Shown: positions 9,191 through 19,378, counted from the first letter of the stretch. The stretch: 64,000 nt of DNA from Rhodovulum sp. MB263 (GCF_002073975.1 NZ_CP020384.1:248001-312000); one strand, 5' to 3'. Numbers and translations: made by a program. Notes: generated by a model from the letters alone, not told the origin.

Positions 9191-10057
9191 ATGCCAGAGC
9201 CCGCCGACATCAGCGGCCCAGGTACGGACGCCCCGAAAGAGGCCGTCGGGAAGTCACAGGTCGCCACGGATGTGCTCGATCCCACCCGGATCGTGGCGCT
9301 GTTCGTCGCCCTCGGTCTCGAGGGCAAGCCGCCGGGCCATTACGATCCGCTGCCGCCCTATTTCCACCAGGTCTATTTCTGGGATGTGCACCGTCCCGAC
9401 CAGCTTGGCCGGGACGGTCTTCCGCATGTCGGCGGCAACGGGTTCATTCCCGATCTGGGCCTGCCGCGGCGGATGTGGGCCGGGGGGCGGCTGACCTTCT
9501 ACGGCCCGCTGCGCCAGGGGCTGCCGGCACAGAAGACCTCGACCATCGAGAAGGTTCAGATCAAGAAGGGCCGGTCGGGGCCGCTGGCCTTCGTCACGCT
9601 GCGCCACGATATCGTCGAGGGCGGCATGCTGCGGCTCACGGAATACGAGGATCTGGTCTATCTGCCCGATCCCGACCCCGCCCGGCCGCGCCCGCCCGCG
9701 CCCGCCGCGCCCGAAACCTGGGAAGACGCGGTCGAGATGACCTTCACGCCGACGCTTCTCTTCCGCTATTCGGCGCTGACGCTGAACGGTCACCGCATCC
9801 ATTACGACCGCGACTATTGCCAGCGGGTCGAGGGCTATCCGGGGCTGGTGGTGCAGGGCCAGCTGCTGGCGCAGTTCCTGATGCTGAGGGCCAATGCCCA
9901 TGGCACGATCCGGCATTTCAGCATGCGCGCCTATGCACCGGTCTTCGATTTCGAGACGGTGCAGCTTTGCCGGGCGGGCGACCGCTACTGGATCCGGGGC
10001 GAGGATGGCCGCCTGGCAGTGATGGGCGAGGCCGTCTTCGCACCCAGCGCGCTTTGA
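9191..10057 (+). CDS. FAS1-like/MaoC dehydratase family protein (mesaconyl-C4-CoA hydratase-like)
   Basis: 288 residues, predicted double hot-dog enzyme that hydrates or dehydrates a CoA or ACP thioester. The N-terminal half has RRMWAGGRLTFYGPL, characteristic of HTD2/mesaconyl-C4-CoA hydratase relatives. The C-terminal half has LFRYSALTLNGHRIHYDRDY and EGYPGLVVQG, the MaoC-like active-site region with Asn/His. A Pro/Ala-rich linker (around PDPDPARPRPPAPA) joins the two. Candidate roles are hydration steps in dicarboxylic or branched acyl-CoA metabolism; no pathway partner lies next to it. Confidence 0.75.
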   Translation: MPEPADISGPGTDAPKEAVGKSQVATDVLDPTRIVALFVALGLEGKPPGHYDPLPPYFHQVYFWDVHRPDQLGRDGLPHVGGNGFIPDLGLPRRMWAGGRLTFYGPLRQGLPAQKTSTIEKVQIKKGRSGPLAFVTLRHDIVEGGMLRLTEYEDLVYLPDPDPARPRPPAPAAPETWEDAVEMTFTPTLLFRYSALTLNGHRIHYDRDYCQRVEGYPGLVVQGQLLAQFLMLRANAHGTIRHFSMRAYAPVFDFETVQLCRAGDRYWIRGEDGRLAVMGEAVFAPSAL

Positions 10058-10132
10058 TCCGTCCCGCCGCCTTCTTGGGTGGCCTCTGTCTCGCCTCAAC
10101 TCTCGACTTGCCGAGGTGAATGCAGACAGAAC

Positions 10133-10585
10133 CTAGCGCTTGTAGGGAGCCATGCCGGCGCGGGCCAGTTCGTCGGCGCGTTCGTTCTCGGGATGGCCGG
10201 CATGGCCCTTGACCCAGGTCCAGGTCACCTTGTGGCGGGCCTGTGCCGCATCGAGCCTTTGCCAGAGCTCGACATTCTTCACGGGTTTCTTCGCCGCCGT
10301 CTTCCAGCCATTCTTCTTCCAGCCGTGAATCCAGCCGGTGACGCCGTTCTTCACATAGGCGCTGTCGGTGACGACGGTGATTTCCGAGGGACGGCTCAGG
10401 CTTTCCAGCGCGTTGATCGCGGCCAGAAGCTCCATCCGGTTGTTGGTGGTCGCTGCCTCGCCGCCCGAAAGCTCGCGCTGCTTGAGCACGCTGTCGCCCT
10501 CGCGAGCCTGCAACAGCGCGCCCCAGCCGCCCGGTCCCGGGTTTCCGCTGCAGGCGCCGTCGGTATAGGCGAAAAGCTCGGTCAT
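10133..10585 (-). CDS. rnhA: Ribonuclease HI
   Basis: Degrades the RNA strand of RNA–DNA hybrids. 150 residues. The four carboxylates of the active site are visible: [14 protein letters not shown] (Asp), NNRMELLA (Glu), VTDSAYV (Asp) and ENERADELA (Asp). The basic stretch [20 protein letters not shown] is the substrate handle. ATG at 10585 chosen; the longer upstream frame (to 10654) has no homology. It lies 145 bp downstream of the ispH operon on the same strand and may be its last gene. Confidence 0.95.
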   Translation of the reverse strand: MTELFAYTDGACSGNPGPGGWGALLQAREGDSVLKQRELSGGEAATTNNRMELLAAINALESLSRPSEITVVTDSAYVKNGVTGWIHGWKKNGWKTAAKKPVKNVELWQRLDAAQARHKVTWTWVKGHAGHPENERADELARAGMAPYKR

Positions 10586-10730
10586 GATGCTGTCCTTCCC
10601 GGTCTGGTCCCGTCTGGCCTCCGTTGGGCTGCCGTCTGGCGATCTCCTGGCCACGGAGAGGTCAGGGTCGGGCGGGTTTAGGGCGCGTCGCGCGCCGGGT
10701 CAATCGGGCCCGGGTCACTGGCCGGTCTGC

Positions 10731-11327
10731 TCAGTCGGGGCGGCGGGCCAGCAGATAGAGGCTGGCGAAGGGCCTGCCGTCGAAGCCGGTGCCGGGCTCT
10801 GTCTCTTCGGTCTCTACCGCGAGGCCCGCGCGCTCTAGCGCGGCGCCGAAGCCTCCTGGTGTGACATAGGTGTAAAACCGCCCGAGCCGGTCCCGCGCCT
10901 CGCCCTCGCCCTGTTTCATCGCGACCGCGAAGACGCCCCCGGGCCGGAGCGCCCGGGCGATGGCGCCCAGATGGGTGGGCAGGGCGGCGCGCGGGGCGTG
11001 CAGCAGGCTGAAATGCGCCCAGATCCCGTCGAAGGCGGCCTCGGCCTCGAGATCGGCAAAGCCCGCGACCTCGACATGTATCCCGTGGCGGGCCCGGGCG
11101 ACGGCGGCCATTTCCGGGCAGGCATCGAGCGCCGTCACGCGCAACCCCGCAGCCGCCATCCCGGCCGCAGCCCAGCCCGGCCCGCAGCCGAGATCGAGTG
11201 CCGCACCGCCCGCGGGCAGGCGGGCGATGAAGGCGGCCAGCCGGTCCTGCGCGACCCGGCCGTGATGGATCGCCGAATAGGCCTCGGCCCGGGCCGCATA
11301 GACGGCCAGCGTTCCGGCGTCGCTCAC
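10731..11327 (-). CDS. SAM-dependent methyltransferase, class I
   Basis: 198 residues. Motif I is ALDLGCGPGWAAAGMA, followed by VTALDACPEM and FDGIWAHFSLLH, a Rossmann-type methyltransferase of the Methyltransf_11/25 group. The substrate is unknown. The start is GTG at 11327, overlapping the stop of the DUF3429 gene (GTGA), which indicates translational coupling. A longer frame to 11393 would run deep into the upstream gene and lacks homology. Confidence 0.8.
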   Translation of the reverse strand: MSDAGTLAVYAARAEAYSAIHHGRVAQDRLAAFIARLPAGGAALDLGCGPGWAAAGMAAAGLRVTALDACPEMAAVARARHGIHVEVAGFADLEAEAAFDGIWAHFSLLHAPRAALPTHLGAIARALRPGGVFAVAMKQGEGEARDRLGRFYTYVTPGGFGAALERAGLAVETEETEPGTGFDGRPFASLYLLARRPD

Positions 11328-11776
11328 AGCAGCAGCGGCAGTGCGAGGCAGCCGGTCGCCACGGCGGCCAGCGGCAGGCGCAGCCGCAGCCACCAGCCCG
11401 GGGCAAGCCCGAGCTTCCAGAAGAAGAAATCGAGCAGCAAGAGACCCAGATAGCCCGCGATCAGCGCGACGAGGCTGCCTTCGGGGCCGCCCCCCACCAT
11501 CAGGAAAGCCCAGATCGCGGGCAGTACCGACAGCCCGCAGGCCGGGCCCGCGACCGGCCCGTCGGCCCGGCCGGCAAAGCCCCAGAGAATGCCCGACATG
11601 AAGACCAGCAGCACGGTGCCGTAGAAGTTCAGCAGGTAGATCCCCATGAAGCGGGGTCCGACGGTCTGGATGCCGATGTCGAACAGGCCCGGCACGGTCG
11701 CGCTGAGCGTGCCCCAGATAAGCGGCAGAAGCGCGGTCAGGCCCAGAAGAAGCGGTGTGCGGGGAATGTCGGTCAT
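11324..11776 (-). CDS. DUF3429 family membrane protein
   Basis: 150 residues with four to five hydrophobic helices (for example LLLGLTALLPLIWG, YLLNFYGTVLLVFMSGILWG, SLVALIAGYLGLLLLDFFFW). It matches the DUF3429 pattern, in which GTVLLVFMSGILWGF is typical. Inner-membrane protein of unknown role. Its ATG overlaps the stop of the LysE-like gene by four bases (ATGA), and its own stop overlaps the GTG of the methyltransferase. Confidence 0.75.
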   Translation of the reverse strand: MTDIPRTPLLLGLTALLPLIWGTLSATVPGLFDIGIQTVGPRFMGIYLLNFYGTVLLVFMSGILWGFAGRADGPVAGPACGLSVLPAIWAFLMVGGGPEGSLVALIAGYLGLLLLDFFFWKLGLAPGWWLRLRLPLAAVATGCLALPLLL

Positions 11777-12387
11777 GTTGTCTCGAAGGCCAGTTTCAGC
11801 CCCAGCCCGGCGAAGACCGCGGCAAAGCCCCGGTTGAGCCAGGCCATGGCGCGGGCGCTGGCCAGAAGGCGGTCGCGGGCGGCGGCGGCGAACAGCCCGT
11901 AGCCGAGAAAGACTGCAAGGGTCAGGCCCATGAACACCCCGCCAAGGGTCATCATCTCGGCCGTCGCGGTGGCCGGGTCGCCCGACAGGAAGGGCGGCAG
12001 GAGCGCCAGGAAGAAGAGCGAGAGCTTGGGATTGAGGATGTTGATCAGCGCGCCGCGCAGGGCGATCCGGAAGACCCCGTCGCGCCCCGTCCGTTCGCCG
12101 ATCTGCAGCGCGCCGCCCTGCCGGACCGCCTGCCAGGCCAGATAGATCAGATAGGCGACGCCCGCGAATTTGACGATCTGGAAAAGCAGTGCCGAGGAAT
12201 GCAGAAGGGCCGCGAGCCCCAGCATGGCGGCGGCCAGATGCGGCAGGATCCCGAGGGTGCAGCCGAGCGCGGCGGGCAGCACGGCCCGGCGTCCCTGCCC
12301 CAGCGACATCATCAGCGTGTAGACGACGCCGGTGCCCGGGGCCAGAACCACCACCAGCGCGGTCAGCAGGAACTGCGTCGACAGCAT
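11773..12387 (-). CDS. LysE/RhtB-family amino-acid exporter
   Basis: 204 residues, about six transmembrane helices. LVVVLAPGTGVVYTLMMSLGQGRR corresponds to the conserved N-terminal P-G-P/G-T-x-x-x region of LysE/RhtB transporters, and GALINILNPKLSLFFLALLPPF is the family's second signature. Likely exports an amino acid or a derivative; specificity unknown. Its ATG overlaps the ispH stop (TGATG), so translation is probably coupled. Confidence 0.87.
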   Translation of the reverse strand: MLSTQFLLTALVVVLAPGTGVVYTLMMSLGQGRRAVLPAALGCTLGILPHLAAAMLGLAALLHSSALLFQIVKFAGVAYLIYLAWQAVRQGGALQIGERTGRDGVFRIALRGALINILNPKLSLFFLALLPPFLSGDPATATAEMMTLGGVFMGLTLAVFLGYGLFAAAARDRLLASARAMAWLNRGFAAVFAGLGLKLAFETT

Positions 12388-13337
12388 CAGGCCAGTTCGC
12401 GCACGATGCGCGGCAGGCGGAACTCGATGCTCTCGTCGGCGGTCACGACCTCCTCGACGGTCAGATCGAAGCGGTCGCGGAAGGCCTGCATCACTTCCTC
12501 GATCAGCACATCGGGGGCCGAGGCCCCGGCGGTCAGCCCGATGGCCGAGGCCCCCTCGAGCGCGCGCCAGTCGATATCGGCGGCGCGCTGCACCAGCTGG
12601 GCATAGTCGCAGCCCGCATTGGCGGCGACCTCGACCAGACGGCGCGAATTCGACGAGTTCGGCGCCCCGACCACCAGCAGCGCCTGCACCTTCGGCGCCA
12701 CGGTCTTGACCGCGCCCTGGCGGTTGGTGGTGGCGTAGCAGATGTCTTCCTTGTGGGGCCCCTCGATATTCGGGAAGCGCGCCTTCAGTGCCGCGACGAC
12801 GCCCTGGGTGTCGTCGATCGACAGCGTGGTCTGGGTGATATAGGCCAGCCGGTCGGGATCGCGCACCTCGAGCCCCGCGACCTCGTCGGCGGTCTCGATC
12901 AGCAGCACCTCGCCCTCGGGCAGCTGGCCCATGGTGCCGATGGTCTCGGGATGGCCGCGATGGCCGATCATGACCATCTGCTTGCCGTTCTCGTGATGGC
13001 GCTGGGCCTCGAGATGGACCTTGGACACAAGCGGGCAGGTGGCGTCGACGAAGACCATCTCGCGGCGACGGGCCTCGGCGGGCACCGCTTTCGGCACGCC
13101 ATGGGCCGAGAAGATCACCGGCCGGTCGGGCGGACAGTCCTCCAGCTCCTCGACGAAGACGGCGCCCATGTCGCGCAGCCGGTCGACCACGAACTTGTTG
13201 TGGACGATCTCGTGGCGGACATAGACCGGGGCACCCCATTTCGCGAGGGCGGCCTCGACGATCTTGATCGCGCGGTCGACGCCGGCACAGAAGCCCCGGG
13301 GGGCGGCGAGAAAGAGAGTCAGCGGCGGCTTGGTCAT
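12387..13337 (-). CDS. ispH: 4-hydroxy-3-methylbut-2-enyl diphosphate reductase
   Basis: Last enzyme of the MEP isoprenoid pathway: a [4Fe-4S] protein reducing HMBPP to IPP and DMAPP. 316 residues. The three cluster cysteines are at 17 ([11 protein letters not shown]), 101 ([12 protein letters not shown]) and 200 ([12 protein letters not shown]), and the NSSNSRRL motif binds substrate phosphate. Start ATG at 13337 after AACAGGAGACAG. First gene of a four-gene chain with 1–4 nt overlaps, continuing into a LysE exporter, DUF3429 and a methyltransferase. Confidence 0.96.
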   Translation of the reverse strand: MTKPPLTLFLAAPRGFCAGVDRAIKIVEAALAKWGAPVYVRHEIVHNKFVVDRLRDMGAVFVEELEDCPPDRPVIFSAHGVPKAVPAEARRREMVFVDATCPLVSKVHLEAQRHHENGKQMVMIGHRGHPETIGTMGQLPEGEVLLIETADEVAGLEVRDPDRLAYITQTTLSIDDTQGVVAALKARFPNIEGPHKEDICYATTNRQGAVKTVAPKVQALLVVGAPNSSNSRRLVEVAANAGCDYAQLVQRAADIDWRALEGASAIGLTAGASAPDVLIEEVMQAFRDRFDLTVEEVVTADESIEFRLPRIVRELA

Positions 13338-13401
13338 GGGCTCTGTCTCCTGTTCGACTGTCAGAGGTAAACCCGGCCGGGCCGCGCGTAAAGTCCGGGG
13401 C

Positions 13402-13848
13402 TCAGCCAGAGGCCGCCGCAGTGGCCCAGGCGAGCGCGGCATATCGCCCGGTCTTGGCCAGCGTGACCAGAAGCACGAACAGCCAGACCGGCGTGCGCAT
13501 CATGCCCGCGACCACGGTGAAGGCATCGCCGAAGGGCGCCCAGCTCAGCAAGAGCGTCCAGACGCCCCAGCGCCCGTACCAGTGCTGGGCCCGGTCGAGC
13601 TGGGCCTCGCTGGCGGGGAACCAGCGGCGGTGGCGGAACCGCTCGATGCCGCGGCCGAGCAGGTAGTTCACGACCGCGCCCAGCACGTTGCCGATGCTGG
13701 CCACCAGGATCAGCCAGCCGATGCCGATCTGCCCGGCCAGCTGCAGCCCGACAAAGACCAGTTCGGACTGGAACGGCAGGATGGTGGCCGCGCCGAAGGC
13801 GGCGGCAAAGAGCGCGAACAGCTGAAGAACGAGGGGCGAGACGGGCAT
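13402..13848 (-). CDS. YqaA/DedA-family membrane protein
   Basis: 148 residues with four hydrophobic segments. [18 protein letters not shown] and [21 protein letters not shown] are typical of the YqaA branch of the DedA/SNARE-associated (VTT) superfamily, members of which are thought to move lipids across membranes. The stop lies 65 bp before the start of ispH on the same strand, so it may be transcribed with that operon. Confidence 0.78.
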   Translation of the reverse strand: MPVSPLVLQLFALFAAAFGAATILPFQSELVFVGLQLAGQIGIGWLILVASIGNVLGAVVNYLLGRGIERFRHRRWFPASEAQLDRAQHWYGRWGVWTLLLSWAPFGDAFTVVAGMMRTPVWLFVLLVTLAKTGRYAALAWATAAASG

Positions 13849-13954
13849 CGCTTCCTTGAGATGCGGTGCGATGCCCGGGTTTCAAGCATGTCGGACCGGC
13901 TTTCAGGCACGCAGGGGGGGGGGCGGGCCGTGCCGGTCTCGGCGCTTGTCGGGC

Positions 13955-14527
13955 TCAGTCGTTCTGGGCGGTTTCCGAGCGCGGTTCGGCGCGGGGCTCG
14001 CGCGGGGGGCGGCCGATCACCTCTTTCAGCTCGTCGAGCTCGATGAAGTTGTCGGCCTGGCGGCGCAGCTCGTCGGCGATCATCGGGGGCTGGCTGCGGA
14101 TGGTCGACACCACCGAGACCCGGACTCCCTGACGCTGGAGGCTTTCGATCAGCGGCTTGAAGTCGCCATCGCCCGAGAACAGCACGACATGATCGACGCG
14201 GGGCGCCAACTCCATGGCATCGACGGCCAGTTCGATATCCATGTTGCCCTTGACCTTCCGGCGGCCCTGGCTGTCGGTGTATTCCTTCGCGGGCTTCGTC
14301 ACCATGGTGAAGCCGTTGTAGTTCAGCCAGTCGACAAGCGGACGGATCGGAGAGTAGTCGTCATTCTCGAGCAGCGCAGTGTAGTAGAAAGCCCGGAGCA
14401 GCTTGCCTCTGCGCATGAATTCCTGTCGGAGGAGCTTGTAGTCGATGTCGAAGCCCAGCGCCTTCGCGGCGGCATAGAGATTCGATCCGTCTATGAACAG
14501 CGCCAAGCGCTCGTCTCTGTAAAACAT
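13955..14527 (-). CDS. NYN-domain (LabA/DUF88) predicted ribonuclease
   Basis: 190 residues. PIN-like NYN fold with the acidic active-site residues in LALFIDGSNLY, NMDIELAVDAMEL and LFSGDGDFKPLIESL. Members are predicted metal-dependent RNases or RNA-binding proteins. The C-terminal tail is Pro/Arg/Glu-rich and probably disordered. It is divergent from folK, with about 118 bp between the two starts. Confidence 0.83.
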   Translation of the reverse strand: MFYRDERLALFIDGSNLYAAAKALGFDIDYKLLRQEFMRRGKLLRAFYYTALLENDDYSPIRPLVDWLNYNGFTMVTKPAKEYTDSQGRRKVKGNMDIELAVDAMELAPRVDHVVLFSGDGDFKPLIESLQRQGVRVSVVSTIRSQPPMIADELRRQADNFIELDELKEVIGRPPREPRAEPRSETAQND

Positions 14528-14645
14528 CGTTGGTCCTTCTGGTCAGCGCCCGCCGGATGAACGCCGAGAGTGGTTTGATGAGGGGGGCATTCTTGAAAAA
14601 CTTAGTCCTGCGGGCCGTCAAATGAACATGTAAGGATCGCGCCAT

Positions 14646-15284
14646 ATGCCGCAACCTGAAAAATCAATACCAGCATGGCCAAAAGGCCTGATTGCCCTCG
14701 GCGGGAATATGGGATCCGGAGCCGGCGCGCCTGAAGCGACCCTGGCGGCGGGGCTTGCCGCGCTCGAGGCCGAATCGGTCCGAATCGTGAAAATCAGCAG
14801 ATTTTATCATACGCCGAGCATGCCGGAAGGGTCGGGACCCGAATTTGTGAACGCGGTGGTCGAGATCGCGACCGATCTTTCCGCCACGGCCTTGCTGGCT
14901 CGCCTGCACGGGATCGAGGCGCGATTCGGCCGCGAACGCCGTATCCGCTGGGCGCCGCGCACGCTCGATCTCGATCTGCTCGATCTGGATGGCGCGGTGC
15001 TGCCCGATGCCGCCGTGCAGGCGCGCTGGATGGGGCTGGCGCCGGAGGCGCAGGCCCGCGAGGTCCCCGACCGCACGATCCTGCCGCATCCGCGGATACA
15101 GGATCGCGCCTTCGTGCTGGTCCCCCTGGCCGAGATCGCGCCGGACTGGCGCCATCCGGTGTCGGGACAGACCGCGCAGGAGATGCTGGCGGCCCTGCCT
15201 GCGGCCGAAATCGCGGGCATTTCGCCGTTTTCGGGGCCATGGTCAGGTGTATCCGCTCTTGTCAAGACCTATCCAAGCCAATAG
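14646..15284 (+). CDS. folK: 2-amino-4-hydroxy-6-hydroxymethyldihydropteridine pyrophosphokinase
   Basis: Transfers pyrophosphate from ATP to 6-hydroxymethyl-dihydropterin in folate synthesis. 212 residues. LIALGGNMGS at the N-terminus and RRIRWAPRTLDLDLLDLDG, the R-W-x-P-R-x-L-D-x-D signature that binds ATP and Mg, are present; RTILPHPRIQDRAFVLVPL is the C-terminal family motif. About 13 residues precede the usual start, so a shorter N-terminus is possible. Followed closely by rpoZ. Confidence 0.93.
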   Translation: MPQPEKSIPAWPKGLIALGGNMGSGAGAPEATLAAGLAALEAESVRIVKISRFYHTPSMPEGSGPEFVNAVVEIATDLSATALLARLHGIEARFGRERRIRWAPRTLDLDLLDLDGAVLPDAAVQARWMGLAPEAQAREVPDRTILPHPRIQDRAFVLVPLAEIAPDWRHPVSGQTAQEMLAALPAAEIAGISPFSGPWSGVSALVKTYPSQ

Positions 15285-15321
15285 ATAGGGGGTTCAACTT
15301 TCCAATGGAGCGGAGAGACCC

Positions 15322-15684
15322 ATGGCCCGCGTGACGGTCGAAGATTGTGTCGACAAGGTACCGAACCGGTTCGAGCTGGTGATGCTTGCCGCCCATCGCG
15401 CCCGTGAGGTGGCTTCGGGTGCCAGCCTTACCGTGGATCGCGACAACGACAAGAACCCGGTCGTCGCCCTGCGCGAGATCGCCGAGGAGAGCCAGTCGGC
15501 CGACGATCTGCGCGAGCGGATGATCGAGGCGCATCAGACCCAGATCGAGGTCGACGAGCCCGAAGAGGATTCGATGGCGCTGCTGATGGGCGGTGCGGCC
15601 AGCGAACCCGACCGTCCGTCGGATGACGACATGTCGGAAGAGAAGCTCCTGCGCGCGCTGATGGAAGCCCAGGGTCAAAGGTAG
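15322..15684 (+). CDS. rpoZ: RNA polymerase omega subunit
   Basis: 120 residues. [20 protein letters not shown] and [12 protein letters not shown] are the conserved alphaproteobacterial omega N-terminus, followed by [11 protein letters not shown]. The C-terminal half is acidic and variable, as usual in this order. Omega assists assembly of the polymerase and forms part of a ppGpp site in proteobacteria, which fits its place directly before rsh. Confidence 0.96.
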   Translation: MARVTVEDCVDKVPNRFELVMLAAHRAREVASGASLTVDRDNDKNPVVALREIAEESQSADDLRERMIEAHQTQIEVDEPEEDSMALLMGGAASEPDRPSDDDMSEEKLLRALMEAQGQR

Positions 15685-15745
15685 GACGGCCGGGGCGCGG
15701 GCGGGCCTGTCGGCTCGTGGCGCCCCCCTTCAAGATGGCGGCCAG

Positions 15746-17863
15746 ATGATCGACGTCGAAGACCTGATCTCGCTGGTCCGCAACTATAATCCCCGCACGG
15801 ACGAAGATCTCATCCGCCGCGCCTATGCCTATGGGCGCGAGATGCATGCCGGGCAGCGGCGCCGGTCGGGCGAGGAATATTTCATGCATCCGGTCGCGGT
15901 CGCCGCGATCCTGACCGAGCAGCGGCTGGACGATGCGGCCATCGTCACGGCGCTTTTGCATGACACGGTCGAGGACACCAAGTCGACCTTCTCCGAGATC
16001 GAGCGGCTGTTCGGTCGCGAGGTGGCCGAACTGGTCGATGGCGTGACCAAGCTGACCAATCTGCAGCTGACTTCGAACGAGACCAAGCAGGCCGAGAATT
16101 TCCGCAAGCTCTTCATGGCGATGTCGAAGGATCTGCGGGTGATCCTCGTCAAGCTCGCGGACCGGCTGCACAACATGCGCACGATCAAGTCGCTGCCGAT
16201 CGAGAAGCAGGTGCGCAAGAGCCACGAGACCATGGATATCTACGCGCCGCTTGCGGGCCGGATGGGCATGCAGTGGATGCGCGAGGAGCTGGAAGACCTG
16301 GCCTTCCGGGTGCTCAATCCCGAGGCGCGCAACTCGATCATCCGCCGCTTCATCACGCTGCAGCGCGAATCGGGCGACGTGATCCAGAAGATCACCCAGG
16401 ACATCCGAAAGGAGCTGGACCGCGAGGAGATCGAGGCCGATGTCTTCGGCCGGGCCAAGAAGCCCTATTCGATCTGGCGCAAGATGGAGGAGAAGGGGCA
16501 GGGCTTCTCGCGGCTGTCGGACATCTACGGCTTTCGCGTCATCACCCAGAGCGAGGGCGACTGCTACCGGGTTCTGGGTGCGATCCACCAGCGCTGGCGG
16601 GCGGTACCGGGCCGGTTCAAGGACTATATCAGCCAGCCCAAGTCGAACGGCTACCGCTCGATCCAGACCACGGTGTCGGGGCGCGACGGCAAGCGGGTCG
16701 AGGTGCAGATCCGCACCCGGCAGATGCATGAGGTGGCCGAATCGGGCGTCGCCGCGCACTGGTCCTATCGCGATGGCGTCAGGGCCTCGAACCCGTTCGC
16801 GGTCGATCCGGCGAAATGGCTGGCCTCGCTGACCGAGCGGTTCGAGACCGAGGACCATGACGAGTTCCTCGAGCATGTGAAGCTCGAGATGTATTCCGAC
16901 CAGGTGTTCTGCTTCACGCCCAAGGGCGATGTGATCAAGCTGCCCCGGGGCGCGACGCCGCTGGATTATGCCTATGCGATCCACACCCGGATAGGCGACA
17001 GCTGCGTCGGTGCCAAGGTCGACGGCATCCGCGTGCCGCTCTGGACGCGGCTCAAGAACGGCCAGTCGGTCGAGATCATCACCGCCGAGGGCCAGCGCCC
17101 GCAGGCGACCTGGATCGACATCGTCGTCACCGGCCGCGCCAAGGCCGCGATCCGCAAGTCGCTGCGCGAGGAAGACCGCGAACGCTATATCAAGCTCGGC
17201 CGCGAACTGGCACGGGTGGCGTTCGAGCATCTGGGCAAGAAGGCGACCGACAAGGCGCTGCGCACTGCCGCCAAGACCTTCGGCCTGGCCGGCGCGAACG
17301 AATTGCTGGCCCGGCTCGGCTCGGCCGAGATGCGGGCCCAGGACGTGGTCGAGGCGCTCTATCCCGAGCTGGCCAACACCACCGGCGACGAGATCGACGC
17401 GACCCGCGCGGTGATCGGTCTCTCGCCCGACGAATCCTTCACCCGGGCGCCCTGCTGCCAGCCGGTGCCCGGCGAGCGCATTGTCGGCATCACCTATCGC
17501 GGCCGGGGCGTGATCGTGCATGCGATCGACTGCCCGGTGCTGGAGAAGTTCGAGGAACAGCCCGAGCGCTGGGTCGATCTGCACTGGCATTCGGGCAAGC
17601 ATCCGGCGGTGCATAATGTCGGCTTCCTGCTGACGATCCGGAACGATGCCGGCGTGCTCGGCCGGATCTGCACCTTGATCGGCGAACAGAAGGCCAATAT
17701 TTCCGATATGGAATTCGTCGACAAGAAGCCCGATTTTTACCGCTTGCTGGTTCAAGTGGATTTGCGGGACGTCGAGCATCTTCACACCGTGATGACAGCT
17801 CTTGAGGCTGAAAGCGACGTGGCCGAGTTGGAGAGATACCGAGACCCCGCGCGCACGATGTAA
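15746..17863 (+). CDS. rsh: Bifunctional (p)ppGpp synthetase/hydrolase (RelA/SpoT homologue)
   Basis: 705 residues; the stringent-response enzyme that makes and degrades (p)ppGpp. The HD hydrolase domain has HPVAVAAIL (H48) and LLHDTVEDT (H72, D73). The synthetase domain has KPYSIWRKMEEKG, DIYGFRVI and KSNGYRSIQTTV. A TGS domain (CFTPKGDVIKLPRGATPLDY) and a C-terminal ACT domain (NVGFLLTIRNDAGVLGRICT) follow. Hydrolase and synthetase motifs both look intact, as expected for a single Rsh. Start ATG at 15746. Confidence 0.96.
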   Translation: MIDVEDLISLVRNYNPRTDEDLIRRAYAYGREMHAGQRRRSGEEYFMHPVAVAAILTEQRLDDAAIVTALLHDTVEDTKSTFSEIERLFGREVAELVDGVTKLTNLQLTSNETKQAENFRKLFMAMSKDLRVILVKLADRLHNMRTIKSLPIEKQVRKSHETMDIYAPLAGRMGMQWMREELEDLAFRVLNPEARNSIIRRFITLQRESGDVIQKITQDIRKELDREEIEADVFGRAKKPYSIWRKMEEKGQGFSRLSDIYGFRVITQSEGDCYRVLGAIHQRWRAVPGRFKDYISQPKSNGYRSIQTTVSGRDGKRVEVQIRTRQMHEVAESGVAAHWSYRDGVRASNPFAVDPAKWLASLTERFETEDHDEFLEHVKLEMYSDQVFCFTPKGDVIKLPRGATPLDYAYAIHTRIGDSCVGAKVDGIRVPLWTRLKNGQSVEIITAEGQRPQATWIDIVVTGRAKAAIRKSLREEDRERYIKLGRELARVAFEHLGKKATDKALRTAAKTFGLAGANELLARLGSAEMRAQDVVEALYPELANTTGDEIDATRAVIGLSPDESFTRAPCCQPVPGERIVGITYRGRGVIVHAIDCPVLEKFEEQPERWVDLHWHSGKHPAVHNVGFLLTIRNDAGVLGRICTLIGEQKANISDMEFVDKKPDFYRLLVQVDLRDVEHLHTVMTALEAESDVAELERYRDPARTM

Positions 17864-17892
17864 GGGGCCACCCGCTGGAAAGGACCCAAGGC

Positions 17893-18540
17893 TTGGTGTT
17901 CAAGCGCCGCGACAAGAGAAGCGTCGGCAAGATCTTGCTCGACAGCGTCTATCCGCGCGGCGGATGGGGGCGGGCGGCCTATTACATATCGCACCGCCTG
18001 CGCCGCCTGCCGGACACGCCGCGCAAGATCGGGCGTGGCATCTTCGCCGGTGTCTTCACGGTCTTTACCCCGTTCTACGGCCTGCATTTCCTGATCGCGG
18101 GGCTGCTGGCCAAGGCGATGCGCGGCAATATCCTGGCCGCGCTGCTGTCGACGCTGGTCGGCAATCCGCTGACCTATGTGCCGATCGGGGTGGCCTCGCT
18201 CAAGCTGGGGCACTTCCTGCTGGGGACGCGCTTCGACGAGAATGTCGACGAGACGCTGGTGGCGAAATTCGCCGGGGCGGCCTCGGATCTCAAGAACAAC
18301 CTGATTGCGCTGTTCACCGATGCGGTGCCGCACTGGGCGCGGCTGTCGGTCTTCTATCACGAGGTGTTCCTGCCCTATATGGTGGGCGGTTGCATTCTCG
18401 GTATCGTTGCCGGGCTGATCTCTTATTATGCCAGCGTGCCGGTGCTGACCGCCTATCAGAACCGCCGCCGCGGGCGGCTGAAGAAGAAGCTGAGCGAGCT
18501 GCGGGCCAGTGCCGCGGCCAAGGCCGAGGACCGGGGCTGA
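17893..18540 (+). CDS. DUF2062 membrane protein
   Basis: 215 residues. Two to three hydrophobic helices in the middle ([20 protein letters not shown] and the [16 protein letters not shown] region), with a basic N-terminus and a Lys/Arg-rich coiled tail. The G-x-F-x-x-F-x-P-x-x-G-x-H pattern is that of DUF2062. It starts 29 bp after rsh; this position between rsh and pdxJ is common in Rhodobacterales. Start is TTG at 17893 or GTG at 17896. No experimentally known function that I can name. Confidence 0.8.
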   Translation: MVFKRRDKRSVGKILLDSVYPRGGWGRAAYYISHRLRRLPDTPRKIGRGIFAGVFTVFTPFYGLHFLIAGLLAKAMRGNILAALLSTLVGNPLTYVPIGVASLKLGHFLLGTRFDENVDETLVAKFAGAASDLKNNLIALFTDAVPHWARLSVFYHEVFLPYMVGGCILGIVAGLISYYASVPVLTAYQNRRRGRLKKKLSELRASAAAKAEDRG

Positions 18541-18625
18541 AGACTGCGGCTCAGGGCTGGGGCTGAAGACCGTGGCAGGGAACCGGGACGGAGAGGTCTC
18601 CGGGGGGGGGCTGGGAGGAGAGAGA

Positions 18626-19378
18626 ATGACAGCGACCGGAAACGGGCTTCGGCTCGGCGTGAACATCGACCATGTGGCCACGCTGCGCAACGCCCGCGGC
18701 ACGGCCTATCCCGATCCGCTGCGCGCGGCCTTGCTGGCCGAGGCGGCGGGGGCCGATGGCATCACCGCGCATCTGCGCGAGGACCGGCGGCATATCCGGG
18801 ATGCCGATATCGACGCGCTGATGGCGGGGCTGAGGGTGCCGCTCAATCTCGAGATGGCGGCGACCGACGAGATGCAGGCGATTGCGCTTCGGCATCGCCC
18901 GCATGCGGTGTGCCTTGTGCCTGAACGGCGCGAGGAACGCACCACCGAAGGCGGGCTCGACGTGGCAGGCGACGCCGCGCGGCTGGCGCGTTTCATCGCG
19001 CCCCTGGCCGGGGCCGGCTGCCGGGTCTCGCTGTTCATTGCCGCCGATCCGGCCCAGGTCGAGGCCGCGGCAGAGGTCGGCGCGGCGGTGGTCGAGCTGC
19101 ATACCGGCGCCTATTGCGATTTCCACCACGAGGGCAGGCTGGCCGAGCGCGATGCCGAGCTTGCCCGGCTGACGGCGATGGCGCGGCATGCGCAGGGGCT
19201 GGGCCTCGAGGTGCATGCGGGCCATGGGCTGACCTATGAGACGGTGGCCCCGGTGGCGGCCCTGCCCGAGATCCGCGAGCTCAATATCGGGCATTTCCTG
19301 ATCGGCGAGGCGGTCTTCCTCGGGCTCGGCGCCTCGATCGCGGAGATGCGCCGCCGGATGGAGGCCGCGCGCGGCTAG
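18626..19378 (+). CDS. pdxJ: Pyridoxine 5'-phosphate synthase
   Basis: 250 residues; condenses 3-amino-1-hydroxyacetone phosphate with deoxyxylulose phosphate in vitamin B6 synthesis. [18 protein letters not shown] is the N-terminal active-site strand, [12 protein letters not shown] carries catalytic His/Glu, and [14 protein letters not shown] with [17 protein letters not shown] closes the TIM barrel. Start ATG at 18626, behind GGGAGGAGAGAG. In relatives acpS follows directly on the same strand; here era faces it instead. Confidence 0.95.
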   Translation: MTATGNGLRLGVNIDHVATLRNARGTAYPDPLRAALLAEAAGADGITAHLREDRRHIRDADIDALMAGLRVPLNLEMAATDEMQAIALRHRPHAVCLVPERREERTTEGGLDVAGDAARLARFIAPLAGAGCRVSLFIAADPAQVEAAAEVGAAVVELHTGAYCDFHHEGRLAERDAELARLTAMARHAQGLGLEVHAGHGLTYETVAPVAALPEIRELNIGHFLIGEAVFLGLGASIAEMRRRMEAARG